From assembly GCF_013868055.1 (NCBI RefSeq), contig NZ_JACEOL010000043.1, forward strand, positions 1-64,000: a stretch of DNA of 64,000 nt, in the 5' to 3' direction. This document shows, piece by piece, positions 43,676 through 53,319 of the stretch. The position numbers and the translations under genes are program-made. Each line of letters begins with the position of its first letter. Position 1 is the first letter of the stretch. This DNA comes from Thermoactinomyces mirandus (GTDB lineage: Bacteria; Bacillota; Bacilli; Thermoactinomycetales; Thermoactinomycetaceae). The notes under the pieces were generated by a model. It was not told the DNA's origin, made no database searches, and was given only the letters and a program-made list of their open reading frames with translations.

Positions 43676-45340
43676 ATGAAATCGAAGCGCTTTCAGGTTT
43701 TGTCCGACCGGCCGGTCAACAAAGACGGTTTTGTCCAGGAATGGCCTGATGTCGGGCTGATTGCGATGGAAAGTCCGAATGATCCGAAACCGGGCATAAA
43801 AATTGAAAATGGAAAAGTTGTTGAATTGGATGGCAAAAAGCGAAGTGAGTTTGATTTTATTGACCGTTTTATTGCCGATTATGCCATTCAACTGGAAAAT
43901 GCCGAAGAAGTCATGCAAATGGACTCTCTGGAAATTGCAAGGATGCTGGTTGACATCAATGAGCCAAGGCAAAAAATTATTTCACTTACAACAGCAATGA
44001 CACCAGCCAAAATTGTTGAAGTTGTAGAAAAGTTAAATGTAGTAGAGATGATGATGGCACTTCAAAAAATGCGTGCCAGAAAAACTCCTTCAAATCAATG
44101 CCATGTAACAAACGTGAAAGATAATCCGGTGCTGATCGCTGCAGATGCGGCAGAGGCAGCATTAAGGGGATTTGATGAACAGGAAACCACTTTGGGCATC
44201 GTCCGTTATGCACCGCTTGCCGCACTTGCCATTCTTGTCGGAGCCCAAACAGGACGCGGCGGGGTTTTGACCCAATGTTCCGTTGAAGAAGCAACTGAAC
44301 TTCAACTGGGCATGAAGGGGTTGTCGCTGTATGCTGAAACCGTTTCCGTGTATGGTACGGAACCTGTTTTTGTGGATGGGGATGATACTCCATGGTCTAA
44401 AGCCTTTTTGGCTTCTGCCTATGCATCCAGGGGAATGAAAATGAGATTTACCTCTGGTTCCGGTTCAGAGGTACAGATGGGATATGCCGAAGGAAAGTCA
44501 ATGCTCTATCTTGAAGCACGTTGTATTTTTGTGGCCAAAGGTGCCGGTTCACAAGGACTGCAAAATGGATCAATCAGTTGCATTGGAATTCCAGGTGCCG
44601 TTCCTTCGGGGATCCGGGCCGTACTTGCCGAAAACCTGATTACCACTATGCTGGATATGGAAGTTGCATCTGGCAATGACCAGACCTTTTCCCATTCAGA
44701 TATCAGAAGGACAGCGCGTACCCTGATGCAGATGCTGCCGGGAACCGATTTTATTTTCTCCGGTTACAGTGCGGTTCCGAATTATGACAATATGTTCGCC
44801 GGTTCAAATTTCGATGCCGAAGACTTTGACGACTACAATGTCCTTCAGCGAGACCTGAAAGTGGATGGTGGATTGCGTCCGGTTTCAGAAGAAGAGGTTG
44901 CAGCTGTCAGAAACAGGGCGGCAAAAGCGATGCAGGCCATCTTTGCAGAACTGGGCTTGCCGCAAGTGTCAGTTGAAGAAGTGGAAGCCGCAACTTATGC
45001 CCATGGCAGCAAAGACGTGCCAGACCGGAATGTAGTAGAGGATCTGAGAGCAGCAGAAGAGATTATGCGTGGTGAAACAACCGGCCTGGATATTGTTAAG
45101 GCCTTGTACAAACACGGCTTTGAAGATGTGGCGCAAAATGTTTTAAACATGTTGAAACAACGGGTCTCTGGCGACTATCTGCATACATCGGCCATTGTCG
45201 ATGAAGATTTTCATGTTGTCAGTGCAGTAAATAATCTTAATGATTATCAAGGTCCGGACACCGGATACAAGATGAGTGAAGAACGATGGGAAGAAATTAA
45301 AAATATACCTCTGGCGTTAAATCCGGAAGAAGTCGATTGA
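43676..45340 (+). CDS. pduC: B12-dependent diol/glycerol dehydratase, large subunit
   Basis: This 554-residue catalytic subunit, of normal family length, binds adenosylcobalamin and substrate and dehydrates 1,2-propanediol to propionaldehyde (or glycerol to 3-hydroxypropionaldehyde). The N-terminus [35 protein letters not shown]-like block and [51 protein letters not shown] are diagnostic. Substrate preference cannot be read from sequence by eye. It follows pduB with AAGGAGGGAG. Confidence 0.97.
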   Translation: MKSKRFQVLSDRPVNKDGFVQEWPDVGLIAMESPNDPKPGIKIENGKVVELDGKKRSEFDFIDRFIADYAIQLENAEEVMQMDSLEIARMLVDINEPRQKIISLTTAMTPAKIVEVVEKLNVVEMMMALQKMRARKTPSNQCHVTNVKDNPVLIAADAAEAALRGFDEQETTLGIVRYAPLAALAILVGAQTGRGGVLTQCSVEEATELQLGMKGLSLYAETVSVYGTEPVFVDGDDTPWSKAFLASAYASRGMKMRFTSGSGSEVQMGYAEGKSMLYLEARCIFVAKGAGSQGLQNGSISCIGIPGAVPSGIRAVLAENLITTMLDMEVASGNDQTFSHSDIRRTARTLMQMLPGTDFIFSGYSAVPNYDNMFAGSNFDAEDFDDYNVLQRDLKVDGGLRPVSEEEVAAVRNRAAKAMQAIFAELGLPQVSVEEVEAATYAHGSKDVPDRNVVEDLRAAEEIMRGETTGLDIVKALYKHGFEDVAQNVLNMLKQRVSGDYLHTSAIVDEDFHVVSAVNNLNDYQGPDTGYKMSEERWEEIKNIPLALNPEEVD

Positions 45341-45360
45341 AAAGAGAAAGAGGTGTCAAT

Positions 45361-46014
45361 ATGGATATCAGTGAAAAAATGATTCGCCGCGTGGTTGAAG
45401 AAGTTTTGGCGAACATGAGGCAAGAGCAGAATGAACCATCTTCCTCCCGTCTGAAACTGTCTTCGACGGATGATGGAGAACTGTTTGAAGAAATCGGTTA
45501 TGCAAGACGCGGGACAAGAAATGACGAAATTGTTGTTGCGATTGGTCCGGCCTTTGGAAAAACACAGACAAAAACGATTGTAAAAATTCCGCACAGGGAT
45601 GTCATCAGAGAAATCATGGCGGGGGTTGAAGAAGAAGGATTGTCCTGCCGATTAATGAGGGTTAAAAGAACCTCCGATGTTGCTTTTATCGCACATGATG
45701 CGGCGAGATACAGCGGTTCCGGAATTGGAATCGGAATCCAATCCAAGGGCACTACCGTAATTCATCAAAAAGATCTGGTGCCACTAAGCAATCTTGAATT
45801 ATTTCCCCAAGCTCCGCTGATTACTCTGGAAACGTACCGGGCTATTGGGAAAAATGCAGCCAAATATGCCAAAGGCGAATCCCCCAATCCGGTACCAACC
45901 ATGAATGACCAGATGGCCAGGCCGAAATTCCAGGCAATCGCTGCATTGCTCCACATCAAAGAGACCCAGCATGTGGACAAAAATGCCAAACCGGTCGAGC
46001 TGAGACTTAAATAA
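45361..46014 (+). CDS. pduD: Diol dehydratase, medium subunit
   Basis: The product is 217 residues. Core blocks [63 protein letters not shown], and [33 protein letters not shown] are typical. The N-terminal helix [18 protein letters not shown] is an encapsulation-peptide-like targeting sequence. The ATG after AGAGGTG is used. Confidence 0.96.
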   Translation: MDISEKMIRRVVEEVLANMRQEQNEPSSSRLKLSSTDDGELFEEIGYARRGTRNDEIVVAIGPAFGKTQTKTIVKIPHRDVIREIMAGVEEEGLSCRLMRVKRTSDVAFIAHDAARYSGSGIGIGIQSKGTTVIHQKDLVPLSNLELFPQAPLITLETYRAIGKNAAKYAKGESPNPVPTMNDQMARPKFQAIAALLHIKETQHVDKNAKPVELRLK

Positions 46015-46040
46015 TTCAGGAAAAGCGGGAGGTGTATGAA

Positions 46041-46577
46041 ATGAATGAACGGTTGTTGGAAGAAATCATCAAAGACGTCATTTCGTCCATGAGAGAAAAC
46101 AAAAGTGAAACCGGGGGGGAAAGAAAAAACAACCCGGACGGACCCCAATCATGCGAGGATTGCCGCAAGCTCACAACGGAGGATTATCCAATACAGGAAA
46201 AACACCCGGAATTGATCAAAACACCTACCGGAAAAAAACTGGATGAAATTACGATGGAAAAAGTAATCAATGGTGAGATTACAGCAAAGGATATACGTGT
46301 CGCTCCGGAAACCTTGGAACTTCAGGCGCAAGTGGCAGAATCGGCCGGAAGATTGCCGTTGGCCCAAAATTTGAGAAGAGCCGCGGAATTAACTGTGATT
46401 CCAGATACCAGAATACTGGAAATATACAATGCATTGAGACCACATCGTTCAACAAAGGAAGAATTACTGGCTATTGCGGCTGAAGTTGAAACAAAATTTG
46501 GTGCCACCATTAATGCAGACTTTATCAGAGAAGCGGCCGAGGTTTACTCAGACAGAAACATGTTGAGAACCGATTAG
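46041..46577 (+). CDS. pduE: Diol dehydratase, small subunit
   Basis: The product is 178 residues. Core blocks DYPIQEKHPELIKTPTGKKLDEITMEKVINGEI and DIRVAPETLELQAQVAESAGR, then IYNALRPHRSTKEELLAIA are family marks. It too begins with an amphipathic helix (NERLLEEIIKDVISSM). A GGGAGGTG lies six bases before the ATG. Completes the alpha-beta-gamma dehydratase. Confidence 0.96.
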   Translation: MNERLLEEIIKDVISSMRENKSETGGERKNNPDGPQSCEDCRKLTTEDYPIQEKHPELIKTPTGKKLDEITMEKVINGEITAKDIRVAPETLELQAQVAESAGRLPLAQNLRRAAELTVIPDTRILEIYNALRPHRSTKEELLAIAAEVETKFGATINADFIREAAEVYSDRNMLRTD

Positions 46578-46611
46578 GATGATTGGCGGGTAAAAAACAG
46601 GAGGTATCGCG

Positions 46612-48438
46612 ATGAGGTTGGTTGCAGGTGTTGATATCGGCAATGCCACAACCGAAGTGGCCATTGCCCGCATAAAGGAAAAAAACGGGATTGATTTTCT
46701 TGCAAGCAGCATAGTCAAAACATCCGGCATCAAAGGGACCCGCCAAAATATCTACGGAGTGATTGCTGCGTTAAAAAAGGCTTTGAAAAAAATCCACAGG
46801 AATATTGAAGATCTGGATTTGGTTCGAATCAATGAGGCGGCGCCGGTGATCGGGGATATGGCAATGGAAACCATCACTGAAACGATCATTACAGAGTCTA
46901 CCATGATCGGTCACAATCCTTCGACTCCGGGGGGCACAGGACTGGGTACGGGAATAACGGTTCAATTGAAAAATCTGCCTCAGGCAGAACCGAATGAAAA
47001 AGTTATCGTGATCGTACCCGGTTCTGCAGACTTTGAGGCTGCGGCCAGTGAAATCAATGATGCGGCCAGAAAAGGTGTCAAGGTAACCGGGGCGATTGTG
47101 CAAAAAGATGATGGCGTTTTAATCAGCAATCGCCTTGAGAAAAAAATTCCGATTGTTGATGAAGTCCGGTTGATTGAAAAAGTACCGGTGGGCATGAAGG
47201 CGGCCATCGAAGTTGCCCCGGCCGGAAGCGTGGTGGAAGTTTTGTCCAATCCGTACGGGATTGCTACCGTATTTGGCTTGACCGGGGAAGAGACAAAGAT
47301 GATTGTTCCGGTATCCAGGGCATTGATTGGAAACAGATCGGCTGTCGTGATCAAAACTCCCAAGGGAGATATCAAGGAAAAACGGATTTCTGCGGGCAAG
47401 ATTTTCTTTGAAGGAAAGCGAAAAACAGAAGTCAATGTTGATGATGGTGCCGATAAAATCATGGGAACCTTGAATTCCGCTTCTCCCGTCCGGAATATCA
47501 AAGGAGAGCCTGGTACCAATGCTGGCGGAATGCTGGAACGTGTCAGACAGATCATGTCTGATTTGACAAATCAGCATCCCGGAGACATAAAAATCCTGGA
47601 CCTGCTTGCGGTTGATACATTTGTTCCGCAAAAGGTTAAAGGCGGTCTGGCAGAGGAATTTTCAATGGAAAATGCTGTCGGGATTGCAGCTATGGTAAAA
47701 GCAGACAAATTGCAAATGCAGATGATCGCCGACGAATTGGAAAAACAGATTGAAGTAAAAGTTGAAGTTGGCGGCGAGGAAGCAGATATGGCGATTCTTG
47801 GAGCCCTTTCCACCCCGGGAACGAACACACCTGTAGCAATCCTTGATATGGGAGCAGGTTCTACTGATGCGTCTTTTATGAGTAAAGAAGGAAAAATAAC
47901 ATCCGTTCATCTGGCAGGAGCCGGAAATATGGTAACCATGCTGATCAATTCCGAGCTTGGCCTTGACGATATGCAGTTGGCCGAGGATATCAAAAAGTAT
48001 TCGCTGGCCAAAGTAGAAAGTCTGTTTCATATCCGTCATGAAGATGGAACGATTCAGTTTTTTGAAAAACCACTCGATCCCAAGGTTTTTTCAAGGGTTG
48101 TCATTTTGAAGGAAAATGACATGATTCCAATCCCCCATGATTTGTCTGTTGAGAAAATTAAAATGGTCAGGCGTGATGCCAAAGAAAAAGTGTTTGTGAC
48201 AAATGCTTTGAGAACATTAAAAAAAGTTTATCCTGCAGGAAACATAAGGGATATTGATTTTGTCGTTTTGCTTGGAGGATCTGCGCTGGATTTTGAAATC
48301 CCCCAATTGGTTACAGACGCCCTTTCACAATATGGGATAGTAGCCGGAAGGGGAAATATCAGGGGTTCTGAAGGGCCACGCAATGCAGTGGCAACGGGTC
48401 TGATTTTATCCCTGACAAAAAGGGGCGGATCCGATTGA
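46612..48438 (+). CDS. pduG: Diol dehydratase reactivase, large (ATPase) subunit
   Basis: This 608-residue chaperone-like ATPase exchanges damaged cobalamin from inactivated dehydratase. An actin-like fold start GVDIGNATTEVAIAR is followed by INEAAPVIGDMAMETITETIITESTMIGHNPSTPGG, LDMGAGSTDASFM, and GGSALDFEIPQLVTDAL. The length is the family norm. It overlaps pduH by four bases. Confidence 0.96.
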   Translation: MRLVAGVDIGNATTEVAIARIKEKNGIDFLASSIVKTSGIKGTRQNIYGVIAALKKALKKIHRNIEDLDLVRINEAAPVIGDMAMETITETIITESTMIGHNPSTPGGTGLGTGITVQLKNLPQAEPNEKVIVIVPGSADFEAAASEINDAARKGVKVTGAIVQKDDGVLISNRLEKKIPIVDEVRLIEKVPVGMKAAIEVAPAGSVVEVLSNPYGIATVFGLTGEETKMIVPVSRALIGNRSAVVIKTPKGDIKEKRISAGKIFFEGKRKTEVNVDDGADKIMGTLNSASPVRNIKGEPGTNAGGMLERVRQIMSDLTNQHPGDIKILDLLAVDTFVPQKVKGGLAEEFSMENAVGIAAMVKADKLQMQMIADELEKQIEVKVEVGGEEADMAILGALSTPGTNTPVAILDMGAGSTDASFMSKEGKITSVHLAGAGNMVTMLINSELGLDDMQLAEDIKKYSLAKVESLFHIRHEDGTIQFFEKPLDPKVFSRVVILKENDMIPIPHDLSVEKIKMVRRDAKEKVFVTNALRTLKKVYPAGNIRDIDFVVLLGGSALDFEIPQLVTDALSQYGIVAGRGNIRGSEGPRNAVATGLILSLTKRGGSD

Positions 48439-48896
48439 ATCGAATGGACAAAGAAATCCCGGCTATCCGGATTTTTTTCAACCAAAATATAGAGGAAGCA
48501 AAGTTCAGGGAAATTTTGTACGGGATTGAAGAAGAAACAGTTCCGTTTATCGCGGAAAAAACAGACAAAGATTCTGCACTTCATCTTGGTTATCAGGCAG
48601 CGCAAAGTTCAAGGTTGGGAGTTGGAATGGGAATTGGTAACGATCAGTTGGCTGTACTTCATTATGAAAGATTGAAAGAAGATAAACCACTGTTTCAAAT
48701 AAATTTAAATGATCACCCGGTAAATTTGCGTGTTCTGGGATCCAATGCGGCACGGCTGGTTAAAGGAATGCCATTTAAGGATTTCAGGGACAAACATATG
48801 TTAATGCCTGAACAAAGTAAAAAGGTGGAAGAAGAGCTTGCAAGAGAAAAAATCGTTTCCATTATAAAGAAGGTTCTGTCTGAGGTAAATGATTGA
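48435..48896 (+). CDS. pduH: Diol dehydratase reactivase, small subunit
   Basis: This 153-residue partner of PduG has the dehydratase-beta-like core: GIEEETVPF, AAQSSRLGVGMGIGNDQLAVLHYERLKEDKPLF and NARLVKGMPFK-like NAARLVKGMPF. It starts at a TTG within the pduG stop (TTGA-type overlap) or at an ATG three codons later. Its stop overlaps the start region of the next shell gene. Confidence 0.93.
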   Translation: MNRMDKEIPAIRIFFNQNIEEAKFREILYGIEEETVPFIAEKTDKDSALHLGYQAAQSSRLGVGMGIGNDQLAVLHYERLKEDKPLFQINLNDHPVNLRVLGSNAARLVKGMPFKDFRDKHMLMPEQSKKVEEELAREKIVSIIKKVLSEVND

Positions 48897-48909
48897 GGAG
48901 GTGCGGCCT

Positions 48910-49446
48910 TTGTCAGCTTCTCTTGGAATGATTGAAACGGTTGGACTTGCTGCTGCAATCACAGCAGCGGATGCAGCAGCAAAATCTGCGAACGTTCAAG
49001 TGTTGGGATATGAATTGACCCGTGGCGGCGGATTGGTAACGGTAAAATTTACCGGTGATGTAAGTGCTGTAAAGGCGGCGTTGGATGCAGCAGTTGCGGC
49101 AGCACAGTCAATTGGTACAGTTTACAGCCGCCTGGTAATTCCCAGGCCGGATGATCAATTGGAAACGTTAATGACCAACAAACATAAAAGTGCAGCCAGG
49201 GATCCCGAAGTTACAACGGACAAAAGCGCCGGCAAATCCCGAAAAGAGAAAAAAACCGGAACTGATTCGTCAGGTGAAAATATAAAGTCAACCGATTTGC
49301 CACAGGAGTATGTGGCAGACAAAAGCAAGCTGCCAACAGATGCGACTGAAAAAGAGAGTGAAGAAGTTTGCAATTTATGTCATGACCCGGCTTGTCCGAG
49401 AAAAAAAGGAGATTTGAGAACGAAGTGCATCCATTTTAATGATTAA
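48910..49446 (+). CDS. pduK: Microcompartment shell protein PduK (BMC domain plus Cys-rich tail)
   Basis: The product is 178 residues. A BMC domain (ASLGMIETVGLAAAITAADAAAKSANVQVLGYELTRGGG) is followed by a charged linker and a C-terminal CNLCHDPACPRKKGDLRTKC motif, matching the Cys tail of PduK that may hold an Fe-S cluster or metal. The TTG start is chosen because GAGGAGGTG lies seven bases upstream. An in-frame ATG seven codons earlier overlaps the pduH stop and precedes the ribosome binding site. Confidence 0.92.
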   Translation: MSASLGMIETVGLAAAITAADAAAKSANVQVLGYELTRGGGLVTVKFTGDVSAVKAALDAAVAAAQSIGTVYSRLVIPRPDDQLETLMTNKHKSAARDPEVTTDKSAGKSRKEKKTGTDSSGENIKSTDLPQEYVADKSKLPTDATEKESEEVCNLCHDPACPRKKGDLRTKCIHFND

Positions 49447-49464
49447 TGATTAGGAGGAAAAACA

Positions 49465-49744
49465 ATGGGTGAGGCTTTAGGATTGATTGAAGTGAAAGGC
49501 CTTGCAGGTGCAATTGAAGCTGCAGATGCGATGACCAAAGCGGCAAATGTGTCCTGGCAGGATATGAAAAATCGGTTCAGGACTGGTGACAGTGATGGTT
49601 AGAGGTGATGTCGGCGCAGTAGAAGCCTCAACCGATGCTGGTGCCGCAGCTGCAAAAGGGGCAGGGGAACTCATATCTGTCCATGTTATTCCAGGACCGC
49701 ACAAAGATTTAGAAAAAGATCTGTCTGATCGTATTGATTCATGA
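49465..49744 (+). pseudogene. pduJ: Shell protein PduJ with a one-base frameshift
   Basis: The frame begins well (AGGAGG, then MGEALGLIEVKGLAGAIEAADAM and TKAANVS) but then reads WQDMKNR and stops. In the next frame the expected PduJ sequence resumes at once: [20 protein letters not shown]... to the end. Adding one C at GTCCTGG (about 49552-49555) restores VSLAGYEKIG and a normal 93-residue BMC-H protein. Everything else is conserved, so the change is recent or is a sequencing error in a C run. If real, the cell would depend on PduA as its main hexamer, although PduA and PduJ are similar enough to partly replace each other. Confidence 0.92.
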
Positions 49745-49771
49745 AGGTTCGCGTGGCAGGGGCGATGACCG

Positions 49772-50434
49772 ATGATTGAAAAAAAATTGATTGAAAACGT
49801 AAAGTCGGAAGTCTTAAGAAGATTGAAAGAAAAAACCGGGAATGTTCAAATTCAGGAACCGTTTACCGCCGTTGGCGTATCTAACCGGCATGTCCATTTA
49901 AGGAAGGAAGATTTGGAAGCGCTGTTTGGGAAAGGGTACAAACTGAACAAGTTAAAAGACTTGAAACAGCCAGGCCAGTTTGCTGCCAAAGAAACGGTAA
50001 TGCTTATCGGTCCTGAAGGGATTATTGAAAATGTCCGGATCCTGGGGCCTCTCCGCAGCAAGACACAAGTCGAGGTATCACTTACAGACAGTTACAAGCT
50101 GGGGATCAAAGCACCTGTGAGGGAATCGGGGGACATTGAAGGCACACCGGGCATTGTGATCAAAGGTCCAACAGGAGTTATTGAAATAAAGAAAGGAGTC
50201 ATTGTTGCCAAAAGACATATTCACATGTCGCTGGAGTTTGCAAATCAATTCGGATTCAGGGACAAAGAAGTGGCAAGTGTCCAATTTGACGGGGTACGCA
50301 GCCTTGTTTTTGACAATGTGCTGGTGAGAGTATCCGATCAGTTTGTCAATGAAATGCACCTTGATACAGATGAAGCAAATGCGGGCAATATCAAAAACGG
50401 AGATATCGGAAAAATATTGAAGGGCCAAGGATAG
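49772..50434 (+). CDS. pduL: Phosphate propanoyltransferase (phosphotransacylase)
   Basis: This 220-residue zinc enzyme converts propionyl-CoA to propionyl phosphate inside the compartment and recycles CoA. Two beta-barrel repeats each carry metal-binding His motifs: VSNRHVHLRKEDLEALFG and VAKRHIHMSLEFANQFG. LKQPGQFAAKETV and RILGPLRSKTQVEVS are family blocks. The N-terminal helix EKKLIENVKSEVLRRLKEK is the encapsulation peptide. No recognisable acyl kinase (PduW) follows. Confidence 0.95.
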   Translation: MIEKKLIENVKSEVLRRLKEKTGNVQIQEPFTAVGVSNRHVHLRKEDLEALFGKGYKLNKLKDLKQPGQFAAKETVMLIGPEGIIENVRILGPLRSKTQVEVSLTDSYKLGIKAPVRESGDIEGTPGIVIKGPTGVIEIKKGVIVAKRHIHMSLEFANQFGFRDKEVASVQFDGVRSLVFDNVLVRVSDQFVNEMHLDTDEANAGNIKNGDIGKILKGQG

Positions 50435-50436
50435 TT

Positions 50437-51258
50437 ATGACTATAAATATGGAAATAGTGAATCGATATATTCATGACTTTGTGGAATTGCTCCATGAAC
50501 CGAAACAGCCACCCCATGATGGAAAGTTAAAGGTTGGCGTTGATCTGGGAACAGCCAATATCGTGATTTCCGTTTTAACGGAAGAAAATATTCCGGTTGC
50601 CGGTTCCCTGTACCCGGCCTCGGTAGTCAGGGATGGCCTTGTTGTTGATTATGTTGGTGCCGTTGATATTGTCAAAAAACTGAAGACCGGATTGGAAAAA
50701 CGATTGGGTATCACTTTGACTGAGGCTGCCGGGGCTGTACCGCCTGGAACTGTTGGAGGAAACAGAAAAGCGATTCAAAACGTTCTTGAATCAGCTTTTT
50801 TTGAGGTTACCAATATTGTGGATGAACCGACTGCTGCCGCATCAGTCTTGGGAATAAAACAAGGGGTTGTAGTGGATGTTGGCGGCGGAACGACAGGAAT
50901 CAGCATATTGAAGGATGGAGAAGTGATTTATACTGCAGATGAACCAACTGGCGGTACGCATATGACACTTGTACTGTCCGGTTATTATCACATTTCTTTT
51001 GAAGAAGCGGAACAGTTGAAAACGGACAGGGAGCGGGAAGAAGAAGTTTTTTCACTGATCAGGCCAGTTGTTGAAAAAATGGCATCAATTGTCGAGAAAC
51101 ATATTCAGGGATACGGCGTTGATAACATCTATCTGGTGGGTGGTGCTTCAAGTTTTACCAAGTTTGCTGATGTATTCCGGGAACAGATCGGTATTGAAAC
51201 TGTCAGGCCTGATCATCCGCTTTTTATCACTCCGTTGGGTATAGCCATGAATTGTTAA
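50437..51258 (+). CDS. eutJ: EutJ-like actin-fold chaperone
   Basis: The product is 273 residues. VGVDLGTANIVISVLTEENIPVAG, GNRKAIQNVLESAFFEVTNIVDEPTAAASVLGI, VVVDVGGGTTGISIL and IYLVGGASSFTKFADVF define the Hsp70/actin-like ATPase EutJ. It is common in ethanolamine and some Pdu loci of Bacillota, with an assumed chaperone role in enzyme or shell assembly. It starts two bases after pduL; the in-frame ATG four codons in is an alternative. Confidence 0.9.
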   Translation: MTINMEIVNRYIHDFVELLHEPKQPPHDGKLKVGVDLGTANIVISVLTEENIPVAGSLYPASVVRDGLVVDYVGAVDIVKKLKTGLEKRLGITLTEAAGAVPPGTVGGNRKAIQNVLESAFFEVTNIVDEPTAAASVLGIKQGVVVDVGGGTTGISILKDGEVIYTADEPTGGTHMTLVLSGYYHISFEEAEQLKTDREREEEVFSLIRPVVEKMASIVEKHIQGYGVDNIYLVGGASSFTKFADVFREQIGIETVRPDHPLFITPLGIAMNC

Positions 51259-51276
51259 GACACCGAGGTGAGCAGT

Positions 51277-52041
51277 ATGAACACAGATGAGGTTATTGAC
51301 CTGATCGTGGAAAGAGTGCTTGAAAAACTTAAGCAAAGAGAAAAGCAGGCTTTGATTATTTTTAACGGAAGTTTCACCGGGTTAAAAGAGTCTCTGATAC
51401 AGTTAAAAAAAATGCAGGAAAGAAACTGGAAGTTAAAAGTTGTCCTTTCCAAAAGTGCTGGCCATCTCCTCGATCCGGATCACTTGAAGAAAGAGTTGTC
51501 TGTGCAGGAAATCTGCATAGAGGGCAGGGACAAAAATCTGCAATCATTAGATAAGGATTACTCGCTTTTGATTATGCCAACGCTGACAAAAAATTCAGCA
51601 GCCAAGATTTCACTGGGAATTGCAGATAATCTCACGACCAGCCTGGTATCCAGATTTATCATGAGAGGATTGCCAATCATTGCGGCCAAAGATGCCTGCC
51701 TTCCTGAAGAAAGGAAAAAGACTCCATCAGATTATCTCAATATGTTTGAAAATTATTTAGACAAGTTGGAAAGATTCGGTTTGAAACTGGTGAAGACGGA
51801 TGAAATTTTTCAGACTGTGTCTGAAAACGAGCCAGGCCCCGTTCATCGTTTTTTTCCCGAAACAGCAGTAAAACCCGGGCCACAGCATATACGCGGGAAA
51901 AAGGTAGTGACGCAATCAGATATTCTTGATGCCATCGATACTGGCAGGGTGCTGAATGTTCAGGCCAAAGCAATCATCACTCCCCTGGCAATGGAAACAG
52001 CAAATGATGCTGGTGTAAAAATCGTAAGGTTGGGTGAATGA
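51277..52041 (+). CDS. pduM: PduM-like microcompartment protein with flavoprotein-like middle
   Basis: The product is 254 residues. The N-terminal helix NTDEVIDLIVERVLEKL and the C-terminal segment VVTQSDILDAIDTGRVLNVQAKAIITPLAMETANDAGVKIV resemble both ends of enterobacterial PduM, and the position between eutJ and pduN is that of pduM in lactobacilli. The middle (ALIIFNGSFTGLKESLIQLKKM, LLIMPTLTKNSAAKISLGIADNL, GLPIIAAKDACLP) looks like the PPC-decarboxylase-type flavoprotein fold, making it longer than PduM (about 160). PduM is needed for compartment structure in Salmonella. Whether this one binds FMN is open. Confidence 0.7.
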   Translation: MNTDEVIDLIVERVLEKLKQREKQALIIFNGSFTGLKESLIQLKKMQERNWKLKVVLSKSAGHLLDPDHLKKELSVQEICIEGRDKNLQSLDKDYSLLIMPTLTKNSAAKISLGIADNLTTSLVSRFIMRGLPIIAAKDACLPEERKKTPSDYLNMFENYLDKLERFGLKLVKTDEIFQTVSENEPGPVHRFFPETAVKPGPQHIRGKKVVTQSDILDAIDTGRVLNVQAKAIITPLAMETANDAGVKIVRLGE

Positions 52042-52042
52042 G

Positions 52043-52309
52043 ATGTATATCGGCAGAGTAATCGGCAATGTGGTTGCAACGACTAAAGATTCGAGTCTGA
52101 AAGGGAAAAAAATGTTGATCGTAGAGAAGCTGAATATCCAGTCAAATACTGCCGAAACCTCGGAAGTAGCAATTGATACAGTAGGAGCAGGCAATGGCGA
52201 ATATGTACTTGTTACAAAAGGAAGTTCTGCAAGGGTTTCATCTGGCATGGATTCGGCAGTAGATGCTGCTATTGTCGCCATCATCGACAGTATTGAAATT
52301 GAAAAATAG
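52043..52309 (+). CDS. pduN: Microcompartment vertex protein PduN (EutN/CcmL family)
   Basis: The product is 88 residues. MYIGRVIGNVVATTKDSSLKGKKMLIVEKL and VDTVGAGNGEYVLVTKGSSARVSS...VDAAIVAIIDSIEI are the BMC-pentamer sequence. Pentamers close the 12 vertices of the shell. It starts one base after the pduM-like gene; only one such gene is present in the locus. Confidence 0.95.
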   Translation: MYIGRVIGNVVATTKDSSLKGKKMLIVEKLNIQSNTAETSEVAIDTVGAGNGEYVLVTKGSSARVSSGMDSAVDAAIVAIIDSIEIEK

Positions 52310-52324
52310 GAAGGAGTGAAACAG

Positions 52325-53314
52325 GTGGCGATCTATACCAAAAAAGGAGATCAGGGGGAAACAGGCCTGTTGGGCGGGTCAAGGGTTGGAAAAGACAGCG
52401 TTAAAGTTTCCTGTTATGGGACCCTTGATGAAGCGAATGCTTCCTTGGGGATCGCATATTCCTTGCTAAAAAATGACCAATTGAAAGAAAGGTTAAGAAA
52501 AATACAAAAGCAACTTTTTGTCGTCGGCTCGGAATTGGCCAGTGATTCTAAAGGCAAGGACTTGTTGGAAAACAGGATTCAATCGTCCGATATTGCTGAT
52601 TTGGAACAAACCATCGACACTCTGGAAAAATATCTTGGCCCGCTTCATGAATTTGTCATTCCAGGCGAGACACCAGCCTCTGCAGCCTTGCACCAGGCAA
52701 GAGCAATCATCCGTCGCGCTGAGCGGCACATGGTGAAACTTGATAAAACGGAACCGGTGCGCGATGAATTAAAAAAATATATGAACCGGTTGTCCGATGC
52801 CATTTTTATGTTGGCCAGGGCTGAGGTTAGATCCAGTTTTGCTGATAAAGTAAAAAGCCGGGTAATGCAGAAATTGGAACAGTCAGAGAAAAACAGGTCA
52901 ACAGGGTTACATCTTGATACAGCCAAAAAAATGGCTGAAGCCGCGGAAACTTATGCCAATGAAATCGGGGTTCCCATTACTTTTTCCGCAGTCGATGAAC
53001 ATGGAAACCTGATACTTGTCCATCGCATGGAAGGAAGCTTGCTGGCCAGCCTCGATATTTCCCAAAACAAGGCATACAGTTCACTGGCGCTAAAAATGCC
53101 TACACACGAAATTTCGCGTCAGGCTCAACCCGGCAAAGATTTATACGGAATCGCCAATGCAAACCGGAACAGAATCGTCACGTTTGGCGGCGGTTACCCG
53201 ATCAGGCAAAACGGCAAAGTGATTGGCGGAATAGGCATAAGTGGCGGAACAGTTGCAGAAGATATGTGGATTGCTGAAAAAGTGGTAAAAAAATTTGAAG
53301 CGGGTTTGAGGTGA
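52325..53314 (+). CDS. pduO: Cob(I)alamin adenosyltransferase PduO with C-terminal GlcG/HbpS domain
   Basis: The product is 329 residues. The N-terminal PduO-type adenosyltransferase (residues 1-180, TKKGDQGETGLLGGSRVGKDS and ARAIIRRAERHMVKL) makes coenzyme B12 from cob(I)alamin and ATP. The C-terminal domain (from about 195; AEAAETYANEIGVPITFSAVDEHGN, KAYSSLALKMPTHE, GGGYPIR) is the GlcG/HbpS (DUF336) haem-binding-type domain of full-length PduO. The GTG at the right distance from GGAAGGAG is chosen over an in-frame GTG three codons earlier. Confidence 0.94.
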   Translation: MAIYTKKGDQGETGLLGGSRVGKDSVKVSCYGTLDEANASLGIAYSLLKNDQLKERLRKIQKQLFVVGSELASDSKGKDLLENRIQSSDIADLEQTIDTLEKYLGPLHEFVIPGETPASAALHQARAIIRRAERHMVKLDKTEPVRDELKKYMNRLSDAIFMLARAEVRSSFADKVKSRVMQKLEQSEKNRSTGLHLDTAKKMAEAAETYANEIGVPITFSAVDEHGNLILVHRMEGSLLASLDISQNKAYSSLALKMPTHEISRQAQPGKDLYGIANANRNRIVTFGGGYPIRQNGKVIGGIGISGGTVAEDMWIAEKVVKKFEAGLR

Positions 53315-53319
53315 ATCAA

